Shown here one piece after another: positions 27,963 to 35,297 of a stretch of DNA of 64,000 nt; position 1 is the first letter of the stretch; each line of letters begins with the position of its first letter. A program made the position numbers and the translations under genes. Origin of the DNA: Streptomyces glaucescens (lineage in GTDB: Bacteria > Actinomycetota > Actinomycetes > Streptomycetales > Streptomycetaceae); assembly GCF_000761215.1 (NCBI RefSeq), contig NZ_CP009438.1:2809501-2873500 (forward strand). The letters are read 5' to 3'. The notes under the pieces are model-generated. The model was not told the DNA's origin. It ran no database searches and was given only the letters and a program-made list of their open reading frames with translations.

Positions 27963-28648
27963 CCGAGCACCCCACCGGGGACCACTCCCCCGGATCGCAC
28001 CGCGCGCCCGCACCGCGCCGCGGGCCGTCGGCCCTGTCCCGCGCCCGGGCCCTGCCACCCTGGTCGCTGCTCGCCGCCGGCGTGCTGGCCGGCGGGCTGC
28101 TGGGCGGCGGGTACGGGATGGTCAGAACACCCGTGTACACGGCCACCAGCTATGTCGTCGCCGTGCCCACCGAGCGGTCCGACCCGGCCACCGCGCTCGG
28201 CTTCGCCCAGGCCTACGGCCGGGCCGCCACCCAGCTCGCCGTGCTCGGCGACGCGCAGGTGTGGGCGGGCGTCCCGGTGTCGACGCTCCGGTCGAGCGTG
28301 CGGACGGCGACCTCCCCGGACGTTCCGATGGTCGCCGTCACCGCCACCTCCGCCCGCCCGGACCTCGCCGCCGACATGGCCAACGCGGTGGCCCGCGCGC
28401 TCACCCGGCACGCGGGCGACACCGCCGAGGCCACCCATGTCGAGCTGGAGCAGTTCGCCCGCGCCACGGAACCCGCCGCACCGTCCTCGGCCTCCCCGGT
28501 CGTGACCGGGCTGGTCGGCGCGAGCGCGGGCGGGCTGCTGGGCGGACTGGCGCTGCTGGTGCGGCCCCGGCGCGGCCCGGACGACCCGGGCCGTCCCGCC
28601 TCGCTGCCGAGCCCTGCCCTCGCCGGTGACACCCGCGGTGCGCGGTGA
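27959..28648 (+). CDS. Wzz-like chain-length/polysaccharide co-polymerase protein
   Basis: 229 residues. Two membrane helices flank an extracytoplasmic domain: one at ~35-53 (WSLLAAGVLAGGLLGGGYG) and one at ~185-205 (VTGLVGASAGGLLGGLALLV). Between them TPVYTATSYVVAVPT and the repeated GFAQAYGRAA and RPDLAADMANAVARAL segments fit a short Wzz domain. No kinase domain is fused. Such proteins set polymer length together with Wzy. Coupled by ATGA upstream and GTGA downstream. Confidence 0.8.
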   Translation: MTEHPTGDHSPGSHRAPAPRRGPSALSRARALPPWSLLAAGVLAGGLLGGGYGMVRTPVYTATSYVVAVPTERSDPATALGFAQAYGRAATQLAVLGDAQVWAGVPVSTLRSSVRTATSPDVPMVAVTATSARPDLAADMANAVARALTRHAGDTAEATHVELEQFARATEPAAPSSASPVVTGLVGASAGGLLGGLALLVRPRRGPDDPGRPASLPSPALAGDTRGAR

Positions 28649-29787
28649 ACGCGGCGGACACCGCGCTCGCCGCGCCCGCCGCCGGACCGGCACCCGGCTG
28701 CACGGCGGAGGTGGTCACCGACGAGGCCGCCTTCGCCGCGCTGGGCCCCGCCTGGACCCGGCTGTACCGGCGGTGCGGTACGGCGACGCCGTTCCAGACC
28801 CATGCCTGGCTGCATGCGTGGTGGCGGTCGTACGGCAGGCGGGGGCGGCTGCGGGTGGTGCTGGTGCGGTCCGGTGGCGACCTGGTCGCGGCGGCCCCGC
28901 TGATGCGCACGGGCGGCCCGCTGCCCGCGCTGGTACCGCTCGGCGGGGCGGTCTCCGACTACGCCGACGTCCTGCTGGACGACACCCTCGGCCGGCGGGC
29001 GGTGGACGCGCTCACCGGCGCCCTCGCCCGGGAGGCCCGCGGCGCGCTGCTCGACCTGCGCGAGGTGCGGCCCGGCGGCGCCGCGGAACGGGTCTTCGAG
29101 CGGTGGCGCGGGCCGCGCCGCCGCCTCGACGACTCGCTCTGCCTGGAGCTGCCCCCGCTGCCCATGACCGACCTGGTCGCCCGGCTGCCGTCGGCCAAGG
29201 CCCAGCAGCGGGTTCGGGCCAAGCTGCGCAGGCTGGCGGCGCTCGGCGTCGAACGGCGTGCCGTCGCCCCGGCCGAGGTGGAACGGAGCGTGGACCGGCT
29301 GCTGGAGTTGCACCGGCTCCAGTGGCAGGGGCGGAAGGTGACGCCGGAGCATCTGCGTCCCCGGTTCCGCGACCACCTGGTGCGGGCGGCAAGGCCGATG
29401 GTGGCGTCGGGAGACGCGGTGGTCACCGAGTTCCTGCTGGACGGCGTGGTGGTCGCCGTGGATTTGACGCTGCTGTCGCCGTGCCTCGCCGGCGGCTACC
29501 TGTACGGCGCCCACCCGGGGCTGCGGGAGCGGAAGGCGGACGTGGCGGTCATGCTGCTGGACGCTGCCTGCGGGCACTTGGCCGGGCGCGGCACGCTGAG
29601 CCTGCTGCGCGGCGATGAGCCGTACAAACACCACTGGCGTCCGGACGTGGTGGTGAACCGGCGGCTGCTGCTGGCGCGGCGGCGCACGGCCCCGCTGCTG
29701 GCGGCGGCACTGGGCCGGGCCGGACTGCGGGGCCTGGGCCGGGAACTGGTCCGGCGGCGGGAGCGTGACGGTGGCGGCAGGTCCTGA
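28645..29787 (+). CDS. GNAT-fold acyl/aminoacyl transferase (FemAB/BcsL-CelD-like)
   Basis: 380 residues from GTG overlapping the previous stop. Two tandem GNAT-like halves are suggested by TPFQTHAWLHAWWRSYG near residue 50 and the LYGAHPGLRERKADVAVMLL then RGDEPYKHHWRPDVVVNRRL segments in the second half. This is typical of the CelD/BcsL and FemAB families. In polysaccharide operons such proteins acylate sugars or attach amino acids; the donor is unknown. Last gene of the operon, convergent with the GH26 gene 35 bp away. Confidence 0.82.
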   Translation: MNAADTALAAPAAGPAPGCTAEVVTDEAAFAALGPAWTRLYRRCGTATPFQTHAWLHAWWRSYGRRGRLRVVLVRSGGDLVAAAPLMRTGGPLPALVPLGGAVSDYADVLLDDTLGRRAVDALTGALAREARGALLDLREVRPGGAAERVFERWRGPRRRLDDSLCLELPPLPMTDLVARLPSAKAQQRVRAKLRRLAALGVERRAVAPAEVERSVDRLLELHRLQWQGRKVTPEHLRPRFRDHLVRAARPMVASGDAVVTEFLLDGVVVAVDLTLLSPCLAGGYLYGAHPGLRERKADVAVMLLDAACGHLAGRGTLSLLRGDEPYKHHWRPDVVVNRRLLLARRRTAPLLAAALGRAGLRGLGRELVRRRERDGGGRS

Positions 29788-29821
29788 GCGTGGCTGCCGC
29801 CGCCGTCGGCTGAGCTCCGGG

Positions 29822-31327
29822 TCAGTCGAACCGCGTCCACCAGTCGGCGCGTACGCACAGCTCCCCGCCGAGCCAGTGCTCGACCCAGTCGCCCAGGTCC
29901 AGCGGTGTGCAGTCGGCGGACGCCTCCGGGGCGGGCTCGCTGCCGGGCGGGTCCGCGGGCGCGTCGGTCGGCGGGCCGGCGGACGGGCTCGCCTGCGGGG
30001 CGGCCGGATCGCCGGGGCGGCCGGACAGCACGCTGCGGTACACCTCGGCGGCCTCGGGGTTCTCGTCGCACTGCCACACGCCGTGCGGGCAGTAGTCGGT
30101 CAGCGTGTTGTAGAGCGGTTCGTGCTCTTCCATCCAGGCGAGCATGCGCCGCATGTACTCGGCGTTGTCACCGTTGCGGAAGAGGCCCCATTCGGGATAG
30201 GAGATGGCCTTGCCGTGCTCCCGGGCGAATTCCACGTGGTGGTGCAGCCCGTACGGCTCACTCACCTGTTCGTCGAACGACATTCCGGCCGGCTGGTCGT
30301 AGGAATCCATGCCGATGATGTCGACCACGTCGTCGCCGGGATAGCACTCCGTCCAGGCGACGGCGTCCTTTCCGCGGCTCGGCGTGAAGTCGAACCGGAA
30401 CCTCTGGCCCGGCACCGAACGCATGGTGGTGACGATCCTGTTCCAGTACGTCTTCCAGGACTCCGGGTCCGGGCCGCAGCGATGGGTGTAGGTGTCGCCG
30501 TTCATCTCCCAGCCGAGCACCAGCACCGTGTCCGGCACGCGCAGGGCGACCAGCCGCTCGGCCAGGGCGCGGAAGTGGTGGTCGAACCGCCCGGCGGCCC
30601 CCTGCCGCAGCAGCCCGCGCACCTCGGTGTCGGGGACGTCGTCCTCGTTGCGCTCCAGCATGGGCACGTTGAGGACGAGCATCCGGTCGGCGCGGCGGTT
30701 GCGCCAGTCCGCCCACACGGTGAGGAAGCCGGGGCGGCCCTCGATGTTGTCCCAGCGGTCGCCCGGCAGATAGGTGTGGCCGACGCGCAGGTCGGCGCCG
30801 CCGAGCCACCGGCTGAACTCGGCGATGCGGTGCACGCCGCGCGGGCCGTAGTCCAGGTAGGCGCCGAAGGCGGGAGCGTCCCTGGCGGGCGCCGGGACGA
30901 GCGGGACCGCCGGGGCGGCCGACGAGGCCGCCGGGAGCAACGGGACCACCGGGGCCGGCAGGACCGAGGGGACCGACGGGACCTGCGAAACCTGCGGGAC
31001 CGAGGGACTGACGGTGACGGACGGGACCGGGTGCGCATACGGGACCGCCGCGACGGACGGAGATGGGAGGGCCGGCGGGATCCCTGGGACCGTCGGGCCC
31101 GCGGGGGCCGCCGGTACCGCCTGTTCCGGTGGTGGCGCCGGGACGGCGTGCGGTCCTGCCGCCCCGGGTCGCGGCGCGGCCGGGGGCACCGGCGGCGGAT
31201 CGGCGGCCACCACCACCCCCAGTCCGGCGGCGAACCCCGGACCCGCGGCCAGGGCGGCCGTCGCGGCGACCGTCGCCGCGACGCATGCCAGCCGCCGGGA
31301 CCGGCCCCGTCGCTGCTGTGGGGTCAT
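29822..31327 (-). CDS. Secreted GH26 glycoside hydrolase (mannanase-like)
   Basis: 501 residues from ATG with GGAAGGAGCAGTC. A signal peptide (~1-40) is followed by a Pro/Val/Ser-rich linker to ~residue 150, then a (beta/alpha)8 domain. The acid/base Glu is in LGWEMNGDTY (~273) and the nucleophile in ISYPEWGLF (~378), the clan-A arrangement of GH26. A Pro/Ala/Asp linker and a ~25-residue tail with two cysteines (ADCTPLDLGDWVEHWLGGEL) follow. It probably trims or releases a beta-linked polymer, possibly the product of the neighbouring operon. Divergent from the ATP-grasp gene. Confidence 0.87.
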   Translation of the reverse strand: MTPQQRRGRSRRLACVAATVAATAALAAGPGFAAGLGVVVAADPPPVPPAAPRPGAAGPHAVPAPPPEQAVPAAPAGPTVPGIPPALPSPSVAAVPYAHPVPSVTVSPSVPQVSQVPSVPSVLPAPVVPLLPAASSAAPAVPLVPAPARDAPAFGAYLDYGPRGVHRIAEFSRWLGGADLRVGHTYLPGDRWDNIEGRPGFLTVWADWRNRRADRMLVLNVPMLERNEDDVPDTEVRGLLRQGAAGRFDHHFRALAERLVALRVPDTVLVLGWEMNGDTYTHRCGPDPESWKTYWNRIVTTMRSVPGQRFRFDFTPSRGKDAVAWTECYPGDDVVDIIGMDSYDQPAGMSFDEQVSEPYGLHHHVEFAREHGKAISYPEWGLFRNGDNAEYMRRMLAWMEEHEPLYNTLTDYCPHGVWQCDENPEAAEVYRSVLSGRPGDPAAPQASPSAGPPTDAPADPPGSEPAPEASADCTPLDLGDWVEHWLGGELCVRADWWTRFD

Positions 31328-31532
31328 GACTGCTCCTTCCGCCACGCTCGCGCTGTTCTTCGAACGCTCTTCTCGTGCTGTGCCGTGGAGATCCACTGAC
31401 ACTCAGTCACACGGACCGGCGCACCGCCAGCGCGATTGCGGCTTTCGAGTGCCCCGCTCGACCACGCGGGTGAGAAATCCTGTGCCGTGCGCTTCGCGGC
31501 GCGCGCACACCGATCGAATGGAAAGAACCACC

Positions 31533-32816
31533 GTGCCGCTGTTCGACACCCGGGTCCCCGCCGTTCTGCTGCGGACCGACCGGAACCCCTTCCACCACGG
31601 GACCCTGGGAGCCGTGCGCTCGCTCGGCCGGACCGGGGTGGAGGTGCACGTGGTCGCCGACTGCGCGGGCAGCCCCGTCGGCCGGTCCCGTTTCGTACGG
31701 CGACTGCACGCGCCGCCCGCCGCGGACGCCGGCCCCGACGAGATCGCCGCCGTCCTGCACCGGGTGGCCGCGACCCTCCCCGGCCCCGCCGTGCTGGTCC
31801 CGATGGACGACGCGAGCGCCGTCGCCGTGGGCCGGCTGCGTGCCGGGCTGGCACCCGGCTTTCTGCTGCCCGAGCCCTCCGAGGTGCTGCCCGAGCACGT
31901 CGCCGACAAGACGGAGCTGGCCGCGGTGTGCGCGGCCCTGGACGTACCGCATCCGGTGACCGTCGCCCCGGACAGCCCCGCCGGGGCCGCGTCCGCCGCC
32001 TGGCGCCTCGGACTGCCCGTGGTGGCCAAGTGGAGCCGCCCCTGGCTGCTGCCGGCCGGCTCCGGACTGCGCAGCACGGTCCTCGTGCGCTCCGCCCAGG
32101 AGGCCCGGGAGCTGTACGCGCGCACCCCGGAGGCCGGCAGTCCGCTGCTGCTCCAGGAGTTCCTGCCGCCCGGAGAGGACCGTGACTGGTTCGTGCACGG
32201 CTACGCCGACCGCTCCGGCACCCTCGTGGCCGGCGGCACCGGCCGCAAGCTGCACTCCTGGCCGCGCGGCGCGGGCCTGACCGCGGTCGGGGCGTGGGCG
32301 GACCGGCCACCGCTGTGGCGGCTGGCCACCCGCCTGGTCGCCGAGCTGGGCTACCGGGGCATCCTCGACCTGGACTTCCGCCGCTGCGCCACGACCGGGC
32401 GCCACCACCTGCTCGACTTCAACCCCCGCCCCGGTGCCCAGTTCCGGCTCTTCACCGACACCGCGGGCCTGGACGTCGTCCGCGCGCTGCACCTGGATCT
32501 GACCCGGCGCCCCCTGCCGGGCGGGCGACCGCGGCCCGGCCGGACGTTCGTGGTGGAGAACTACGCCCCGCTCGCCGCCCTGCGCCCGGCCCCCGCCGGC
32601 CGGGAACTGGCCTGGCACGCCCACGACGACCTCGCCCCTGGGCTGGCCATGTGGAGCCTGTGGAGCGCCCATGTCTCGCGTCGGCTGCGCGGGCGGCTGC
32701 GGCCCACCGCGCCGGTCGCCGCCCGCCCGCACGTCCCGCCGGCGCGCCACGCGGACACATCGACCGCACCGGCCGCACCGGGCCGGCCAGGCGACGAGAA
32801 GGCGGGCAGCCGCTGA
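31533..32816 (+). CDS. ATP-grasp enzyme (carboxylate-amine ligase type)
   Basis: 427 residues from GTG with GGAAAGAACCACC; an ATG five codons upstream (31518) is the alternative. The pre-ATP-grasp domain has the streptomycete pattern RTDRNPFHHGTLGAVRSLGR. The ATP-grasp core shows VVAKWSRPWLLPAG, LLLQEFLPPGEDRDWFVHGY, and metal-binding DLDFRR ... LLDFNPRPGAQFRLF. It ligates an amine to an acyl-phosphate made from a carboxylate; substrate unknown. Its location beside the polysaccharide operon suggests decoration of a sugar or precursor. The last ~50 residues are Ala/Pro/Arg-rich. Confidence 0.85.
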   Translation: MPLFDTRVPAVLLRTDRNPFHHGTLGAVRSLGRTGVEVHVVADCAGSPVGRSRFVRRLHAPPAADAGPDEIAAVLHRVAATLPGPAVLVPMDDASAVAVGRLRAGLAPGFLLPEPSEVLPEHVADKTELAAVCAALDVPHPVTVAPDSPAGAASAAWRLGLPVVAKWSRPWLLPAGSGLRSTVLVRSAQEARELYARTPEAGSPLLLQEFLPPGEDRDWFVHGYADRSGTLVAGGTGRKLHSWPRGAGLTAVGAWADRPPLWRLATRLVAELGYRGILDLDFRRCATTGRHHLLDFNPRPGAQFRLFTDTAGLDVVRALHLDLTRRPLPGGRPRPGRTFVVENYAPLAALRPAPAGRELAWHAHDDLAPGLAMWSLWSAHVSRRLRGRLRPTAPVAARPHVPPARHADTSTAPAAPGRPGDEKAGSR

Positions 32817-32827
32817 GCCGGAACGAA

Positions 32828-32868
32828 GGCGCCCCTGGTGACGGTGAGCCTCCGTCACCAAGGGCGCC
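32828..32868. terminator. Terminator between the ATP-grasp and LPETG genes
   Basis: GGCGCCC-CT-GGTGACGG pairs with CCGTCACC-AA-GGGCGCC around a 7-nt loop. The flanking genes converge, so it can act both ways. Confidence 0.85.
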
Positions 32869-32894
32869 AGGGTGAGTGATCCGACCGCTGCCGG

Positions 32895-34073
32895 TTATTG
32901 GTGCGAGCCGGAGCCGGAGCCGCTCCGGCTCCGGCGGTACAGCAGGGCCCCGCCCGCGATCAGCACGGCACTGGCACCCGAGGCGGCCACGAGCGCCACA
33001 CCACGGCTGCCGGTCTCGGGCAGGCTGGGCGGCGGGGTGTGGGCCGGCGGAGGCGTGTGCGTGGGGGGCGGGGTGTGCGAGGGGGGAGGTGTGTGCGTGG
33101 GAGGCGGTGTGTGAGTCGGGGGCGGAGTGTGGGTGGGCGGGGGCGTGTGCGTGGGCGGGGGCGTGTGGGAGGGCGGGGGCGTCTCGCCGTACCCAGGGGG
33201 CGTCTCGCCGTACCCGGGGGGCGTCTCGCCGTACTCCGGAGGCGCCTCACCGTAGCCCGAGGGCTCCTCGCCGTATCCGGACGGCGCGTTCCCGTAGCCC
33301 TCCGGGGTCTCCTTGCCCTCATCCGAGGGCGCCTCCTCGCCGTGCCCCGCCGAGGTGTCCTCGCCGTACTCCGAGGACTCGTCCTTGCCATGCTCCGAGG
33401 ACTCTTCCTCCCCGTACTCCGAGGACTCGCCCTTGCCGTACCCCGAGGACTCCTCCTCGCCGTACCCGGAGGACTCCTCCTCGCCGTACCCCGAGGACTC
33501 CTCCTCGCCGTAAGCGGGCGTCTCCTCGCCGTACCCGGGGGAGGATGCCTCGTCCCCGTAGCCCGGGGCGGCCTCCTCGTCGTCCGAGGACGTCTCCTCC
33601 CCGTACTCCGGCGGGGCCTCCCCGTAGCCGCCGTCCGAGTCGTCCACCAGGATGTCGGCCGGGGTCGCCTCCTCGGAGTCCGGACCGGCGCCTGACGAAC
33701 CCTCGGCCGCGTCGCCGGACGGGAGGGGGGCGGGAAGCGTCACGACGCCGCTGTGGGCGGACGCGTCACCGCTGTCGACGTCGCCGTGCGAACCGCCGGA
33801 CGACGTGCCGGGACCGGCATCGGCGTACGACCCGCCGTGCTCCGTGTGCGCGTCACCGCCGCCGGTGTCCGAGGCGCCGGCGCAGGTGTCGTTGCCGCAC
33901 GCGTTGTCCGGAACGGCCGCCGGGGCCTGGGCCTCCTTGCCCGCGACCACACCGGGCGAGTCCTTGCCGCCTCCGCCCGCCACCGTGTCGGCGAGGGCGG
34001 AACTGCCGCACAAGGACAGAATGCCGGTCGCGGCGGCGGCCGCGACCACTCCCTTGCTCAGGATCTGTCGCAA
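32895..34073 (-). CDS. Repetitive cell-wall-anchored protein with chaplin-like remnant and LPETG signal
   Basis: 392 residues from TTG (LRQILSKGVVAAAAATG) with AGGAAGACAACGAGA upstream; an ATG 27 codons earlier gives a worse signal peptide. The signal ends near ALADTVA. Residues ~34-66 contain DSPGVVAGKE ... VPDNACGNDTC, which resembles a shortened chaplin domain (SPGVLSGN ... VNVCGNTV). A polar region leads to ~150 residues of Gly-Tyr-Gly-Glu repeats (SSGYGEEE, SPGYGEE, PPGYGET), then ~10 HTPPPT units, then LPETG, a membrane helix and RRSRSGSG. The repeats look like a spacer that projects the N-terminal module through the wall. Length is likely to vary between strains. Confidence 0.82.
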   Translation of the reverse strand: MRQILSKGVVAAAAATGILSLCGSSALADTVAGGGGKDSPGVVAGKEAQAPAAVPDNACGNDTCAGASDTGGGDAHTEHGGSYADAGPGTSSGGSHGDVDSGDASAHSGVVTLPAPLPSGDAAEGSSGAGPDSEEATPADILVDDSDGGYGEAPPEYGEETSSDDEEAAPGYGDEASSPGYGEETPAYGEEESSGYGEEESSGYGEEESSGYGKGESSEYGEEESSEHGKDESSEYGEDTSAGHGEEAPSDEGKETPEGYGNAPSGYGEEPSGYGEAPPEYGETPPGYGETPPGYGETPPPSHTPPPTHTPPPTHTPPPTHTPPPTHTPPPSHTPPPTHTPPPAHTPPPSLPETGSRGVALVAASGASAVLIAGGALLYRRSRSGSGSGSHQ

Positions 34074-34436
34074 TCTCGTTGTCTTCCTGCTTGGCGAAGT
34101 GGGAAACGCCGGCCTTGGGAAGGAAATGGGCCGCCGAGACCGAGCGAGCACCATGACCGGCAGCTGCAGAACGAGAGATAGACATCCGAAGGGACCAGGG
34201 AACTCAGTTCATCAGGTAATCACCCGAACGTATTGGCCGAATGGCCGTCAGAACCACGCCGCAGCACCGGAGTACGGCGTCTCACCGGCGCGCCACTGAC
34301 AGCCTGTCAGCTCTCCGGCCGCGAGGAGCGGCGCGGCCCGCGGTGGACGCCGTCCGACCCGTCGCTGTCGCCCTCCCCGGCGCCACACGCGGTGAGCAGC
34401 GGGCCCGCGCCCACCGTGAGCGCGGGCACCGCTCTC
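34074..34436. other. 363-bp region: LPETG-gene leader plus a small lipoprotein-like frame
   Basis: It includes the promoter of the LPETG-protein gene (right end AT-richer, 34200-34250: ATCAGGTAATCACCC and GTATTGGCCGAATGG). A short perfect hairpin, CTGACAG-C-CTGTCAG (34296-34310), can end the leftward ABC transcript. A possible tiny lipoprotein frame is listed at 34307-34429. Confidence 0.5.
34307..34429 (-). pseudogene. Tiny lipoprotein-like frame, probably a remnant
   Basis: A 40-residue frame starts at GTG only 7 nt after the permease stop, with GGAG in between (TAGGAGAGCGGTG), so it has a proper ribosome-binding site. It reads VPALTVGAGPLLTACGAGEG, with a lipobox-like LLTAC, then an acidic and Arg-rich tail. 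The n-region lacks positive charge and the mature part is ~26 residues. I think it is the truncated relic of a lipoprotein gene that followed the ABC genes. A functional micro-lipoprotein is possible. Confidence 0.35.
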
Positions 34437-35297
34437 CTAGGACACGATGTCCTTGCGGGCGAAGCCCCTGAAGGCCAGCGCGAACAGCACGAGGGCGTAC
34501 GTCACGGACACCGCGGTGCCCTGGATCATGCCGGACCACTCCGGGCGGGGCTGGACGGCGTCCGCCCAGGCGAACTGCCAGTGCGCGGGCAGGAAGTGCC
34601 GCCAGTCGCCGAGGGCGGTCACCGCGTCCAGGACGTTGCCGACGATGGTGAGGCCGACGGCGCCGCCGACCGCGCCCAGCGGGGCGTCCGTGCGGGTCGA
34701 CAGCCAGAACGCCAGCCCCGCGGTGACCAGTTGGGACACGAAGACGTACGCCACGACCACCGCGAGCCGCTGTGCGGCGGTGCCCGCGGCGAGGGAGCCG
34801 CCGGTGGGGATGGCCAGCGGGCCCCATCCGTAGGCGGCGGTGCCGACGGCGAGCGCCACCACGGGCAGCAGCACCATCGCGGCCAGGCTCAGCCCGAGTC
34901 CCACCGCGAGCTTCGACCACAGCAGCCGGGCACGCGGCACCGGTGCGGCGAGCAGGTAGCGCAGGGAGGACCAGCCGGCCTCCGAGGCGACGGTGTCCCC
35001 GCAGAACAGGGCGACCGGGATGACCAGCAGGAAGCCCGCCGAGACGAACAGGCTGACCGCGGCGAAGTTCGCGCCGGACGCGGTCGCCGTGTCCATCAGG
35101 GTGACGCGGTCGCCGCGCCCCTCCGGGTCGCCGCCGATGGCGAAGGCGGCGACCAGCACGAACGGAAGGGCGGCGAGGATGCCGAACATGACCATCGTGC
35201 GGCGGCGCTTGAGCTGGCGGGCCAGCTCGACGCGCAGCGGCAGGGTGCGGGCCGCCCGGTAGCCGGAGGCCACGTCGGCGAGCGCGGGGGTGCTCAT
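34437..35297 (-). CDS. ABC transporter permease (ABC-2 type)
   Basis: 286 residues with six hydrophobic segments (first at ~37-55, MVMFGILAALPFVLVAAFAI) and the SLRYLLAAPVPRARLLWSKL cytoplasmic coupling segment typical of ABC-2 permeases. The start overlaps the stop of the ATPase-hydrolase fusion by ATGA. The two proteins should form an exporter. Substrate unknown. Confidence 0.88.
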   Translation of the reverse strand: MSTPALADVASGYRAARTLPLRVELARQLKRRRTMVMFGILAALPFVLVAAFAIGGDPEGRGDRVTLMDTATASGANFAAVSLFVSAGFLLVIPVALFCGDTVASEAGWSSLRYLLAAPVPRARLLWSKLAVGLGLSLAAMVLLPVVALAVGTAAYGWGPLAIPTGGSLAAGTAAQRLAVVVAYVFVSQLVTAGLAFWLSTRTDAPLGAVGGAVGLTIVGNVLDAVTALGDWRHFLPAHWQFAWADAVQPRPEWSGMIQGTAVSVTYALVLFALAFRGFARKDIVS

